A stretch of 64,000 bases of DNA from Prionace glauca (GCA_037974335.1 CM075755.1:22310561-22374560); one strand, 5' to 3'; shown: positions 22,278 to 34,930, counted from the stretch's first letter. Notes: generated from the sequence alone by a model not told the origin. Numbers and translations are program-made.

Positions 22278-22480
22278 GCCAATTACCTCAGTTGGTTAGA
22301 CCCCTGATTTATGATGCAGAGCAACAGCAACAGCGTGGGCTCAATTCCTGAACCAGCTGAGGTTATTCATGAAAGTCCCGCCTTCTCAATCTTGCTCCTT
22401 GCCTGAGGTGTGGTGATCAGGTTAAAATCACCACCATCAGCTGAAGGTCATGTGGGACATTATCATAGCCTGAGGGATAT
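22278..22480 (+). repeat. tRNA-derived SINE, third family
   Basis: The tRNA-like head 'cctcagttggttagac' and B-box-like GGCTCAATTCC are followed by 'gctgaggttattcatgaaag' and 'ctccttgcctgaggtgtgg', a body I recall from shark SINEs. Confidence 0.65.
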
Positions 22481-22559
22481 CACTCCACATCAAACAGAGC
22501 TGACCAGGAGTCTCTCCTGACATTGGCATGCGTTGGAAGAATTTTGCAGAATAATACTC

Positions 22560-22645
22560 AAAGTGTTAAAAACACACTTTCAAGTTCTGGGATGGGACTC
22601 AAACCCAGAGGCAGGGATACTATCCAATGCGCCACAAGATGTCCT
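22560..22645 (-). repeat. tRNA-like SINE head fragment
   Basis: On the minus strand 'gtggcgcattggatag' and 'gggtttgagtcccatcc' resemble A- and B-boxes. No full cloverleaf is intact, so it is taken as SINE-derived. Confidence 0.5.
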
Positions 22646-23288
22646 TATAAAACTGTACGTATACCATTAAGTATCATGCATTAGTTACATAAAAATTATT
22701 TTAGTTAAAGATAAATTTCTCTCCTAAGGGATAATTCTGTAATATAGTGACTGGAATGGCTCTTAAATAGCATGTGTCTAAGAACTGGGTGGCGGTATTA
22801 AAGCCCTGTTACTGATCAGCGCTCACTCTGTAAATAGTTCTCTGTTGACAGCATAGAATTAATCTCATGTCAGCTGGAAAGAAAATTTCTGTAACTTTCC
22901 CAGAGAAAGATTGGGGAAGTGTGGAACACCACCCCAACAGGCTGAGGATATTGGGGCTCAACTCAAAAAATATCAAGATAGAAATATCAAGACTGGGACA
23001 AAAGACAGCGATCAATCATGATCCAAATGAATGCAGACAGGCCCAAGACATTGAATGGCCAATGCTGTCACTATACCTCTGTGCTATCATTGATTCTGAG
23101 TTCAGATAATCCTCCAGTATGTGAAAATAAGATAATTTATAAAAACAAGTGATTCATTAAACTCCCAAAAACTGAGAGTATATTACATATAAAGTACATC
23201 AATTGCCTTCTTAACTTTCTGGCTTCTGGCAAGTAGTATTTATTATAGCCCCAGCTGATGTTACCACTGACAAATCAGACCCCAGGCA
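22646..23288. other. Intergenic DNA without recognised features
   Basis: Noncoding. Open frames of 65-80 codons around 22,810-23,110 on both strands have no family resemblance. Confidence 0.35.
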
Positions 23289-23289
23289 T

Positions 23290-23553
23290 CATAGAATAGG
23301 ATAGAATCTTAGAATTCCCAGACTGCAGAAGGAGGCCATTCGGCCCATTGAGTCTGCATCAACCACAATCCTACCCAGGCCCTATCCCAAAACCCCACAT
23401 AATTACCCTGCTAATCCCCTGACACTAAGGGTTAATTTAGCATGGCCAATCCACCTAATCCACACAGCTTTGGACCGTGGGAGGAAACTGGAGCACCCAG
23501 CGGAAACCCACACAGACACAGGGAGAATGTGCAAACTCCACACAGACAGTGTG
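23290..23553 (-). repeat. tRNA-derived SINE, tail and body (split by LINE)
   Basis: Reverse complement of the main SINE: tail 'ggccattcggcccattgag', body 'ggaaactggagcaccc', ending at 'ccacacagacagt'. The tRNA-like head is found 4.3 kb further on at 27,854. Confidence 0.85.
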
Positions 23554-23852
23554 TGGAGCGGGCCGAGTGAAGGAGCACTGAGTAAGGTAAGCGATTACCT
23601 TTAAAAACATTTTTGCGGGTTTATTAATGTTTACAGCTTTAAAATACAGAAGAAGTAGGTCGCGGGGATTTGTGGGTAAGGACTTTTTTTAAAACCGCGC
23701 TAGGTTTAAAAGGAGGCCTGCTGTAGACAGAGAGCAGCGTCGGAGCGGGCAGCGGAGTGAGAGGGAAGCTGAGTGAGCTGCAAGGGCTTGACAGAAAAGG
23801 GCCAGGTAAGTTTGACTTGTAAATTGTGTGTAGCAATTACTAAGGGGCAATA

Positions 23853-24789
23853 ATGGAGGGACATGTGATGTGCTGTTTCCGTATGATGTGGGAGCTGGTG
23901 GACCCCAGGGTCCTTCCCAGTCACCATGTCTGCAGTAAGTGCAGGTTGCTGGAGGAGCTCCAGCTCAAAGTAGATGAGCTGGCCTCTGAACTACAGACAC
24001 TGAGCCTCATCAGAGGGAGGGCGGGTGACATTGATAATTGGGTGCAAGAGACATCCACACCCCCTGGACTGGCTCCCTCTAAGGGTCAGGAACAAGAGGG
24101 GGCTGCTGAGAGGAGGAAGGAGGGTGGGACCCAAATGCCTCAGCCTCTCAATCTGCATAACAGGTTTGAGGTTCTTGCTTCCAGTGTGGACGAGAACGAG
24201 GGCGGTGAGGTTGTTGAGCAAATTGCACACAGTACAGTGATGCAGACACAGGTCATAGACAAAGAGAAGGTAAAAAAGGAATGTAGTAGTAATTGGGGAT
24301 AGTGTGGTTAAGGGTGTTGACGCTGTCCTTTGTCACAATGATAAAGTGCACAGAAGGGTGTGTTGTCTGCCTGGTGCTCAGGTCCAGGATGTCGCATCTG
24401 GGCTGCAGAGGAACCTGGAGTGGGAGGGTGAGAATCCGGTTGTTGTGGTACATGTGGGTGCCGGCGACGTAGGCAAAATGCAAACTGAGGATCTGGAGAG
24501 GGAGTATGAAAAGCTGGGAATGGAATTAAAAAGCAGAACTGACAAGGTGGTTATCTCTGGATTACTACCTGAACCGCGTGCAGATGGACGCAGGGTAGAT
24601 AGGATTAAAGAGGTGAATGGGTGGCTCAGGGATTGGTGTGGGAGGAATGGGTTTGAATTTATGGGGCATTGGCACCAGTATTGGGGTAGGTGGGACCTGT
24701 TCAAGTGGGATGATGTTGGTCTGAACTGTGCTGGGACCAGAGTGCTGGCGAATTGTATAAATAGAACTGTGGATAGGGCTTTAAACTGA
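23853..24789 (+). pseudogene. CR1 ORF1: Cys-rich/coiled-coil and esterase-like protein
   Basis: The N-terminal part (23,853-24,302) has cysteines in HVMCC and HVCSKCRLLEELQ followed by a leucine-rich coiled coil. The second part (24,304-24,789) is the SGNH-esterase-like domain typical of CR1 ORF1, with VVVVHVGAGDVGK, VVISGLLPEPRA and WLRDWCGRNGFEF. A single frameshift near 24,275-24,300 separates them; the nucleophile block IGDS is read only in the shifted frame. The expected DxxHLN catalytic block reads DDVGLN, so the histidine seems lost. In CR1 elements ORF1 is thought to bind RNA and assist retrotransposition. Confidence 0.75.
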
Positions 24790-24901
24790 TTGGGGGGGGG
24801 CGGCGAGCGAGGGTAGGTGACATTACGGGGTCTAAAGCAAAGGAGAGGGTGCAGGTAAGGGAGGAGGCCAAGGATATCCCAATAATAAAGGGAGTAGGGG
24901 C

Positions 24902-27760
24902 GTGAGTAAGATTGGTGATGTTCCTTCAAATAGGGTCCTCTTGAAGGCTGGGATGAAGACACTTTATCTGAATGCACAAAGCATTTGGAACAAAGTGAAT
25001 GAGCTGGGGGCGCAGATCAGCACAAATGGATATGATCTGGTGGCCATTACAGAGACATGGCTGCAAGGTGACAGGGACTGGGAGCTGAATGTCCAGGGGT
25101 ATCAAGTGTTTAGGAAGGATAGACGGGAGGAAAAAGGGGGGCGGGTAGCTCTGCTGATTAAGGATAGCATCAGGGTGGTAGTAAGGGAAGATATTGGAGC
25201 CAAAGAGCAGAATGTGGAATCGTTGTGGGTGGAGATTAGGAACAGCAAAGGGAGGAAGACACTGGTGGGTGTCATCTATAGGCCCCCAAATAATGACCTG
25301 GAGGTGGGACGGGCTATAAACAAGCAAATAAATGCGGCGTGCAGGAATGGGACGGCAATAATTATGGGGGATTTCAATCTACATATTGATTGGTCGACCC
25401 ATGTTGGACGCGGTGGGCTTGAGGAGGAGTTCTTGGAATGCTGCCGGGATAGTTTCCTCGAACAGTGTGTGTTGGAGCCAACAAGGGAGCGAGCTATCTT
25501 GGATCTGGTGTTATGTAATGAAGTAGGTAGAATTAGGGACCTTGTTGTGAAGGGTCCTCTTGGGAAGAGTGATCATTGTATGGTGGAGTTTCTGATGCAG
25601 ATGGAGGAGGAGAAAGTAGGATCCTGGACCTGTGTCCTTTGTTTGAACAGAGGGGAGTACAGTAGGATGAGAGAGGAATTGGCGAATGTAGATTGGGGAC
25701 ACAGATTGGTCGGTAGGTTTGCTGAGGAGCAGTGGAGGATCTTTAAGGAGATCTTTCTTGGTGCTCAGCAGAAATTTATTCTGATGGTAAAAAAGGATCG
25801 TAGGAGAAGAGATAATCAGCCGTGAATAACGAAGGAGATAAAGGAGAGTATTAAATTAAAAGCTGATGCATTTAGAGTGGCTAAGAGTAGTGGGCGAGAA
25901 GAGGATTGGGAGAGGTTTAAATATCAACAAAGATTGACAAAGAAGTTGATAAAGAAGGGAAGGATAAACTATGAAGCTGGGCTAGCGCTAAATATACAAA
26001 AGGATAGTAAGAGTTTTTATAAATATATAAAAAGGAAGAGGCTGGCTAGGGTGAACATTGGACCCTTAGAGGATGAGAGGGGGGATTTAGTGTTAGGGAA
26101 TGGGGAAATGGCTGAGGCCTTGAATAACTTTTTTGCTTCGGTCTTCACGGAGGAGGACGCGAATAGTTTGCCGGGTGTTAACGATGGAAAGATGGTAGGA
26201 GTGGAGGGCCTGAATTAGATCATTGTTACTAGAGAGGCAGTGCTCGACAGACTAAAGGGACTGATGGTGGACAAGTCCCCAGGACCGGATGGAATGCATC
26301 CAAGGGTTCTGAAAGAAATGGCGGAGGTGATAGTGGATGCCTTGGTGATTATTTCCCAAACCTCGCTGGGTTCCGGGGAAGTGCTGGAAGATTGGAAAAC
26401 GGCTAATGTTAAGCTGCTGTTTAAAAAGGATAGCAGGCAAAAGGCAGGGAATTATAGGCCGTTTAGTTTAATGTCTGTTGTAGGAAAAATGCTTGAATCC
26501 GTCATCAAAGAGGAAATAGCGGGGAATCTTGAGAAGAATTGTTTGATAGAGCAGACGCAGCACGATTTCGTTAAGGGGAAGTCGTGAGTGGTGAATTTAT
26601 TGGAGTTCTATGAGGATGTGCAGTGGATAGAGGGGAACCGGTGGATGTGGTGTTCCTCGATTTTCAGAAGGCATTTTGATAAGGTGCCGCACAAAAAGTT
26701 GTTACAGAAGGTTAGGGGGCATGGAGTTGGGGGTAGGGTGTTAGCGTGGATAGGGGATTGGCTGTCAAATAGGAGGCAGAGAGTGGGTGTCAATGGGTGC
26801 TATTTGGATTGGCGGTTGGTGACTAGTGGAGTGCCCCAGGGATCAGTGCTGGGGCCTCAGCAATTTACCATTTATATAGATGATCTGGAGGAGGGAACCA
26901 AGTGTAAGGTGTCGAAGTTTGCTGATGACACGAAGATAAGTGGAACAGCAAATTGTGCGGAGGGTGTGGAAAGTCTGCAGAGGGATCGAGATAGGCTGAG
27001 CGAGTGGGCGAGGACCTGGCAGATGGAATACAATGTTGGCAAGTGTGAGGTTATCCACTTTGGTAGGAATAATGGTAGGAAGGACTAATACTTAAAGGGC
27101 GAAAAACTGCAGCAGGCGACGGTGCAGAGGGACCTCGGGGTCCTTGTGCATGAGTCGCAAAAACCCAGCTTGCAGGTGCAGCAGGTGGTCAGGAAGGCAA
27201 ATGGGATGCTGGCCTTTATAGCGAGGGGGATTGAATATAAAAGTAGGGAGGTCTTGCTGCAACTGTACGGGGCACTGGTGAGGCCGCAGCTGGAGTACTG
27301 TGTGCAGTTTTGGTTGCCGCACCTGCGCAAAGATATTTTGGCCTAGGAGGGAGTGCAGAGGAGGTTCACTAGGCTGATACCGGAGTTGAGGTGGTTGAGC
27401 TATGAGGAGAGGCTGAATAGACTGGGCTTTTACTCGTTAAGAGTTTAGAAGGATGAGGGGAGATCTCATTAAGACGTATAAGATGATGAATGGGATGGAT
27501 AGGGCAGAGGTGGAGAAACTCTTCCCGCTCAGAAAGGACAGCAGGACTAGAGGGCACAGCCTCAAGATAAGGGGGGGGGACAGTTTAGAACGGTGTTGAG
27601 GAGGAACTTCTTCACTCAAAGGGTGGTGAATCTCTGGAATTCTCTGCCTGTTGAAGTGGTGGAGGCTACCTCGCTAAATATTTTTAAGACGCGGGTTGAT
27701 GGGTTTTTGGTAGGCAAGGGAATTAAGGGTTATGGGGAGAGGGTGGGAAAGTGGAACTGA
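24902..27760 (+). pseudogene. CR1 ORF2: endonuclease and reverse transcriptase, decayed
   Basis: The endonuclease domain (24,955-25,600) shows LNAQSIWNKVNEL, VAITETWL, VIYRPPNN, MGDFNLHIDW and KSDHCMVEF, the APE-type active-site blocks. The RT follows: DKSPGPDGMHPRVLK (26,270), GNYRPFSLMSVVGKMLE (26,445), [11 protein letters not shown] (26,825), [10 protein letters not shown] (26,915), WQMEYNVGKCEVIHFG (27,020). The frame is broken by several stops and local shifts. Family function is target-primed reverse transcription; this copy cannot make a full protein. Confidence 0.88.
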
Positions 27761-27853
27761 GCAGCGACAGATCAGCCATGATCTTATTGAATGGCGAGGC
27801 AGGCTTGAGGGGCTAGATGGCCTATTCCTGCTCTTATTTCTTATGTTCTTATG

Positions 27854-27930
27854 TGATGCAAGGCCAGAATTGAACCCAGATCCCTGGCGCTGTGAGGCAG
27901 CAATGTTAACCATGTGTCACTGTGCCGCCC
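27854..27930 (-). repeat. tRNA-derived SINE head, adjoining the 47-bp array
   Basis: Complement of the SINE head: 'ccagaattgaaccc' (B-box complement) and 'gctgtgaggcagcaatgttaacc' (A-box region complement). It completes the SINE cut at 23,553 and runs directly into the satellite. Confidence 0.85.
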
Positions 27931-30900
27931 CAGGTCCCTGGCACTGTGAAGTAACAGTGTTAACCACTGTGCTGCCCCAGGTCCCTGGCACTGTGAAGTA
28001 ACAGTGTTAACCACTGTGCCACCCCAGGTCCCTGGCACTGTGAAGTAACAGTGTTAACCACTGTGCCACCCCAGGTCCCTGGCACTGTGAAGTAGCAGTG
28101 TTAACCACTGTGCTGCCCCAGGTCCCTGGCACTGTGAAGTAGCAGTGTTAACCACTGTACCACCCCAGGTCCCTGGCACTGTGAAGTAGCAGTGTTAACC
28201 ACTGTGCTGCCCCAGGTCCCTGGCACTGTGAAGTAGCAGTGTTAACCACTGTGCCACCCCAGGTCCCTGGCACTGTGAAATAGCAGTGTTAACCACTGTG
28301 CCACCCCAGGTCCCTGGCACTGTGAAGTAGCAGTGTTAACCACTGTGCCACCCCAGGTCCCTGGCACTGTGAAGTAGCAGTGTTAACCACTGTGCCACCC
28401 CAGGTCCCTGGCACTGTGAAGTAGCAGTGTTAACCACTGTGCTGCCCCAGGTCCCTGGCACTGTGAAGTAGCAGTGTTAACCACTGTGCTGCCCCAGGTC
28501 CCTGGCACTGTGAAGTAGCAGTGTTAACCACTGTGCTGCCCCAGGTCCCTGGCACTGTGAAGTAACAGTGTTAACCACTGTGCTGCCCCAGGTCCCTGGC
28601 ACTGTGAAGTAACAGTGTTAACCACTGTGCCACCCCAGGTCCCTGGCACTGTGAAGTAGCAGTGTTAACCACTGTGCTGCCCCAGGTCCCTGGCACTGTG
28701 AAGTAGCAGTGTTAACCACTGTGCTGCCCCAGGTCCCTGGCACTGTGAAGTAGCAGTGTTAACCACTGTGCTGCCCCAGGTCCCTGGCACTGTGAAGTAG
28801 CAGTGTTAACCACTGTGCTGCCACAGGTTCCTGGCACTGTGAAGTAGCAGTGTTAACCACTGTGCTGCCACAGGTTCCTGGCACTGTGAAGTAGCAGTGT
28901 TAACCACTGTGCTGCCACAGGTTCCTGGCACTGTGAAGTAGCAGTGTTAACCACTATGCCACCCCAGGTCCCTGGCACTGTGAAGTAGCAGTGTTAACCA
29001 CTGTGCTGCCCCAGGTCCCTGGCACTGTGAAGTAGCAGTGTTAACCACTGTGCTACCCCAGGTCCCTGGCACTGTGAAGTAGCAGTGTTAACCACTGTGC
29101 TACCCCAGGTCCCTGGCACTGTGAAGTAACAGTGTTAACCACTGTGCCACCCCAGGTCCCTGGCACTGTGAAGTAGCAGTGTTAACCACTGTGCTACCCC
29201 AGGTCCCTGGCACTGTGAAGTAGCAGTGTTAACCACTGTACCACCCCAGGTCCCTGGCACTGTGAAGTAGCAGTGTTAACCACTGTGCCACCCCAGGTTC
29301 CTGGCACTGTGAAGTAGCAGTGTTAACCACTGTGCCACCCCAGGTCCCTGGCACTGTGAAGTAGCAGTGTTAACCACTGTGCCACCCCAGGTCCCTGGCA
29401 CTGTGAAGTAACAGTGTTAACCACTGTGCCACCCCAGGTCCCTGGCACTGTGAAGTAGCAGTGTTAACCACTGTGCCACCCCAGGTCCCTGGCACTGTGA
29501 AATAGCAGTGTTAACCACTGTGCCACCCCAGGTCCCTGGCACTGTGAAGTAGCAGTGTTAAACACTGTGCTGCCCCAGGTCCCTGGCACTGTGAAGTAAC
29601 AGTGTTAACCACTGTGCCACCCCAGGTCCCTGGCACTGTGAAGTAGCAGTGTTAACCACTGTGCCACCCCAGGTCCCTGGCACTGTGAAATAGCAGTGTT
29701 AACCACTGTGCCACCCCAGGTCCCTGGCACTGTGAAGTAGCAGTGTTAACCACTGTGCTGCCCCAGGTCCCTGGCACTGTGAAGTAGCAGTGTTAACCAC
29801 TGTGCCACCCCAGGTCCCTGGCACTGTGAAATAGCAGTGTTAACCACTGTGCCACCCCAGGTCCCTGGCACTGTGAAGTAGCAGTGTTAACCACTGTGCT
29901 GCCCCAGGTCCCTGGCACTGTGAAGTAGCAGTGTTAACCACTGTACCACCCCAGGTCCCTGGCACTGTGAAGTAGCAGTGTTAACCACTGTGCCACCCCA
30001 GGTCCCTGGCACTGTGAAGTAGCAGTGTTAACCACTGTGCCACCCCAAGTCCCTGGCACTGTGAAGTAGCAGTGTTAACCACTGTGCTACCCCAGGTCCC
30101 TGGCACTGTGAAGTAGCAGTGTTAACCACTGTGCCACCCCAGGTCCCTGGCACTGTGAAGTAGCAGTGTTAACCACTGTGCCACCCCAGGTCCCTGGCAC
30201 TGTGAAGTAGCAGTGTTAACCACTGTGCTACCCCAGGTCCCTGGCACTGTGAAGTAACAGTGTTAACCACTGTGCTGCCCCAGGTCCCTGGCACTGTGAA
30301 GTAGCAGTGTTAACCACTGTGCTGCCCCAGGTCCCTGGCACTGTGAAGCAGCAGTGTTAACCACTGTGCCACCCCAGGTCCCTGGCACTGTGAAGTAGCA
30401 GTGTTAACCACTGTGCTGCCCCAGGTCCCTGGCACTGTGAAGTAACAGTGTTAACCACTGTGCTGCCCCAGGTCCCTGGCACTGTGAAGTAGCAGTGTTA
30501 ACCACTGTACCACCCCAGGTCCCTGGCACTGTGAAGTAGCAGTGTTAACCACTGTGCCACCCCAGGTCCCTGGCACTGTGAAGTAGCAGTGTTAACCACT
30601 GTACCACCCCAGGTCCCTGGCACTGTGAAGTAGCAGTGTTAACCACTGTGCCACCCCAGGTCCCTGGCACTGTGAAGTAGCAGTGTTAACCACTGTACCA
30701 CCCCAGGTCCCTGGCACTGTGAAGTAACAGTGTTAACCACTGTGCCACCCCAGGTCCCTGGCACTGTGAAGTAGCAGTGTTAACCACTGTGCCACCCCAG
30801 GTCCCTGGCACTGTGAAGTAACAGTGTTAACCACTGTGCCACCCCAGGTCCCTGGCACTGTGAAGTAGCAGTGTTAACCACTGTGCCGCCCCAGGTCCCT

Positions 30901-33900
30901 GGCACTGTGAAGTAACAGTGTTAACCACTGTGCCACCCCAGGTCCCTGGCACTGTGAAGTAGCAGTGTTAACCACTGTGCCACCCCAGGTCCCTGGCACT
31001 GTGAAGTAGCAGTGTTAACCACTGTGCCACCCCAGGTCCCTGGCACTGTGAAATAACAGTGTTAACCACTGTGCTACCCCAGGTCCCTGGCACTGTGAAG
31101 TAGCAGTGTTAACCACTGTGCTGCCACAGGTTCCTGGCACTGTGAAGTAGCAGTGTTAACCACTGTGCTGCCCCAGGTCCCTGGCACTGTGAAGTAGCAG
31201 TGTTAACCACTGTGCCGCCCCAGGTCCCTGGCACTGTGAAGTAACAGTGTTAACCACTGTGCTGCCCCAGGTCCCTGGCACTGTGAAGTAGCAGTGTTAA
31301 CCACTGTACCACCCCAGGTCCCTGGCACTGTGAAGTAGCAGTGTTAACCACTGTGCCACCCCAGGTCCCTGGCACTGTGAAGTAGCAGTGTTAACCACTG
31401 TGCTACCCCAGGTCCCTGGCACTGTGAAGTAGCAGTGTTAACCACTGTGCTACCCCAGGTCCCTGGCACTGTGAAGTAGCAGTGTTAACCACTGTGCCAC
31501 CCCAGGTCCCTGGCACTGTGAAGTAACAGTGTTAACCACTGTGCCACCCCAGGTCCCTGGCACTGTGAAGTAGCAGTGTTAACCACTGTGCCACCCCAGG
31601 TCCCTGGCACTGTGAAGTAGCAGTGTTAACCACTGTGCTACCCCAGGTCCCTGGCACTGTGAAGTAACAGTGTTAACCACTGTACCACCCCAGGTCCCTG
31701 ACACTGTGAAGTAGCAGTGTTAACCACTGTGCTGCCCCAGGTCCCTGGCACTGTGAAGTAGCAGTGTTAACCACTGTGCTGCCCCAGGTCCCTGGCACTG
31801 TGAAGTAACAGTGTTAACCACTGTGCCACCCCAGGTCCCTGGCACTGTGAAGTAGCAGTGTTAACCACTGTGCCACCCCAGGTCCCTGGCACTGTGAAAT
31901 AGCAGTGTTAACCACTGTGCCACCCCAGGTCCCTGGCACTGTGAAGTAGCAGTGTTAACCACTGTGCTGCCCCAGGTCCCTGGCACTGTGAAGTAGCAGT
32001 GTTAACCACTGTGCCACCCCAGGTCCCTGGCACTGTGAAGTAGCAGTGTTAACCACTGTGCCACCCCAGGTCCCTGGCACTGTGAAGTAGCAGTGTTAAC
32101 CACTGTGCTGCCCCAGGTCCCTGGCACTGTGAAGTAGCAGTGTTAACCACTGTACCACCCCAGGTCCCTGGCACTGTGAAGTAGCAGTGTTAACCACTGT
32201 GCCACCCCAGGTCCCTGGCACTGTGAAGTAGCAGTGTTAACCACTGTGCTGCCCCAGGTCCCTGGCACTGTGAAGTAACAGTGTTAACCACTGTGCCACC
32301 CCAGGTCCCTGGCACTGTGAAGTAGCAGTGTTAACCACTGTGCTGCCCCAGGTCCCTGGCACTGTGAAGTAGCAGTGTTAACCACTGTACCACCCCAGGT
32401 CCCTGGCACTGTGAAGTAGCAGTGTTAACCACTGTGCCACCCCAGGTCCCTGGCACTGTGAAGTAGCAGTGTTAACCACTGTGCCACCCCAAGTCCCTGG
32501 CACTGTGAAGTAGCAGTGTTAACCACTGTGCTACCCCAGGTCCCTGGCACTGTGAAGTAGCAGTGTTAACCACTGTGCCACCCCAGGTCCCTGGCACTGT
32601 GAAGTAGCAGTGTTAACCACTGTGCCACCCCAGGTCCCTGGCACTGTGAAGTAGCAGTGTTAACCACTGTGCTACCCCAGGTCCCTGGCACTGTGAAGTA
32701 ACAGTGTTAACCACTGTGCTGCCCCAGGTCCCTGGCACTGTGAAGTAGCAGTGTTAACCACTGTGCTGCCCCAGGTCCCTGGCACTGTGAAGTAGCAGTG
32801 TTAACCACTGTGCCACCCCAGGTCCCTGGCACTGTGAAGTAGCAGTGTTAACCACTGTGCTGCCCCAGGTCCCTGGCACTGTGAAGTAACAGTGTTAACC
32901 ACTGTGCTGCCCCAGGTCCCTGGCACTGTGAAGTAGCAGTGTTAACCACTGTACCACCCCAGGTCCCTGGCACTGTGAAGTAGCAGTGTTAACCACTGTG
33001 CCACCCCAGGTCCCTGGCACTGTGAAGTAGCAGTGTTAACCACTGTACCACCCCAGGTCCCTGGCACTGTGAAGTAGCAGTGTTAACCACTGTGCCACCC
33101 CAGGTCCCTGGCACTGTGAAGTAGCAGTGTTAACCACTGTACCACCCCAGGTCCCTGGCACTGTGAAGTAACAGTGTTAACCACTGTGCCACCCCAGGTC
33201 CCTGGCACTGTGAAGTAGCAGTGTTAACCACTGTGCCACCCCAGGTCCCTGGCACTGTGAAGTAACAGTGTTAACCACTGTGCCACCCCAGGTCCCTGGC
33301 ACTGTGAAGTAGCAGTGTTAACCACTGTGCCGCCCCAGGTCCCTGGCACTGTGAAGTAACAGTGTTAACCACTGTGCCACCCCAGGTCCCTGGCACTGTG
33401 AAGTAGCAGTGTTAACCACTGTGCCACCCCAGGTCCCTGGCACTGTGAAGTAGCAGTGTTAACCACTGTGCCACCCCAGGTCCCTGGCACTGTGAAATAA
33501 CAGTGTTAACCACTGTGCTACCCCAGGTCCCTGGCACTGTGAAGTAGCAGTGTTAACCACTGTGCTGCCACAGGTTCCTGGCACTGTGAAGTAGCAGTGT
33601 TAACCACTGTGCTGCCCCAGGTCCCTGGCACTGTGAAGTAGCAGTGTTAACCACTGTGCCGCCCCAGGTCCCTGGCACTGTGAAGTAACAGTGTTAACCA
33701 CTGTGCTGCCCCAGGTCCCTGGCACTGTGAAGTAGCAGTGTTAACCACTGTACCACCCCAGGTCCCTGGCACTGTGAAGTAGCAGTGTTAACCACTGTGC
33801 CACCCCAGGTCCCTGGCACTGTGAAGTAGCAGTGTTAACCACTGTGCTACCCCAGGTCCCTGGCACTGTGAAGTAGCAGTGTTAACCACTGTGCTACCCC

Positions 33901-34930
33901 AGGTCCCTGGCACTGTGAAGTAGCAGTGTTAACCACTGTGCCACCCCAGGTCCCTGGCACTGTGAAGTAACAGTGTTAACCACTGTGCCACCCCAGGTCC
34001 CTGGCACTGTGAAGTAGCAGTGTTAACCACTGTGCCACCCCAGGTCCCTGGCACTGTGAAGTAGCAGTGTTAACCACTGTGCTACCCCAGGTCCCTGGCA
34101 CTGTGAAGTAACAGTGTTAACCACTGTACCACCCCAGGTCCCTGACACTGTGAAGTAGCAGTGTTAACCACTGTGCTGCCCCAGGTCCCTGGCACTGTGA
34201 AGTAGCAGTGTTAACCACTGTACCACCCCAGGTCCCTGACACTGTGAAGTAGCAGTGTTAACCACTGTGCTGCCCCAGGTCCCTGGCACTGTGAAGTAGC
34301 AGTGTTAACCACTGTACCACCCCAGGTCCCTGACACTGTGAAGTAGCAGTGTTAACCACTGTGCTGCCCCAGGTCCCTGGCACTGTGAAGTAGCAGTGTT
34401 AACCACTGTGCCACCCCAGGTCCCTGGCACTGTGAAGTAGCAGTGTTAACCACTGTGCTGCCCCAGGTCCCTGGCACTGTGAAGTAGCAGTGTTAACCAC
34501 TGTGCCACCCCAGGTCCCTGGCACTGTGAAGTAGCAGTGTTAACCACTGTGCCACCCCAGGTCCCTGGCACTGTGAAGTAGCAGTGTTAACCACTGTGCT
34601 ACCCCAGGTCCCTGGCACTGTGAAGTAACAGTGTTAACCACTGTACCACCCCAGGTCCCTGACACTGTGAAGTAGCAGTGTTAACCACTGTGCTGCCCCA
34701 GGTCCCTGGCACTGTGAAGTAGCAGTGTTAACCACTGTACCACCCCAGGTCCCTGACACTGTGAAGTAGCAGTGTTAACCACTGTGCTGCCCCAGGTCCC
34801 TGGCACTGTGAAGTAGCAGTGTTAACCACTGTGCCACCCCAGGTCCCTGGCACTGTGAAGTAGCAGTGTTAACCACTGTGCTGCCCCAGGTCCCTGGCAC
34901 TGTGAAGTAGCAGTGTTAACCACTGTGCCA
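27931..34930. repeat. 47-bp satellite array, about 149 units, derived from a SINE head
   Basis: The unit contains 'ccctggcactgtgaag', then 'tagcagtgttaacc' and 'actgtgctgccccaggt'. The first 'ccctgg' is at 27,936 and the last at 34,892, exactly 148 x 47 bp apart, so there is no net insertion or deletion. Units vary at a few sites (gtg/gta, ctg/cca/cta/ccg, agtag/agtaa/aatag). On the minus strand each unit equals the SINE A-box region plus 'gccagggacctggg' and stops before the B-box. No open frame or gene was found inside. Confidence 0.95.

Larger units (their letters stand above)
23554..27853 (+). mobile_element. Near full-length CR1 LINE, decayed
   Basis: About 4.3 kb with 5' region, ORF1, ORF2 and the CR1 3' end ('ggcctattcctgctctta'). 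It is inserted inside a minus-strand SINE whose two halves flank it. ORF1 has one frameshift. ORF2 has in-frame stops near 25,823, 26,216, 26,585, 27,086 and 27,343, plus a scrambled segment near 26,630-26,690. It is therefore not active, but it is the most complete copy in the window and shows the family's structure. Confidence 0.9.

Noticed and set aside
24378-24977. 199-codon minus-strand frame
   Set aside because: It is antisense to CR1 ORF1 and has no family motif.
27931-34930. CRISPR-like regular array
   Set aside because: The units are contiguous 47-bp tandem copies without unique spacers, and the setting is a vertebrate genome; it is a satellite.
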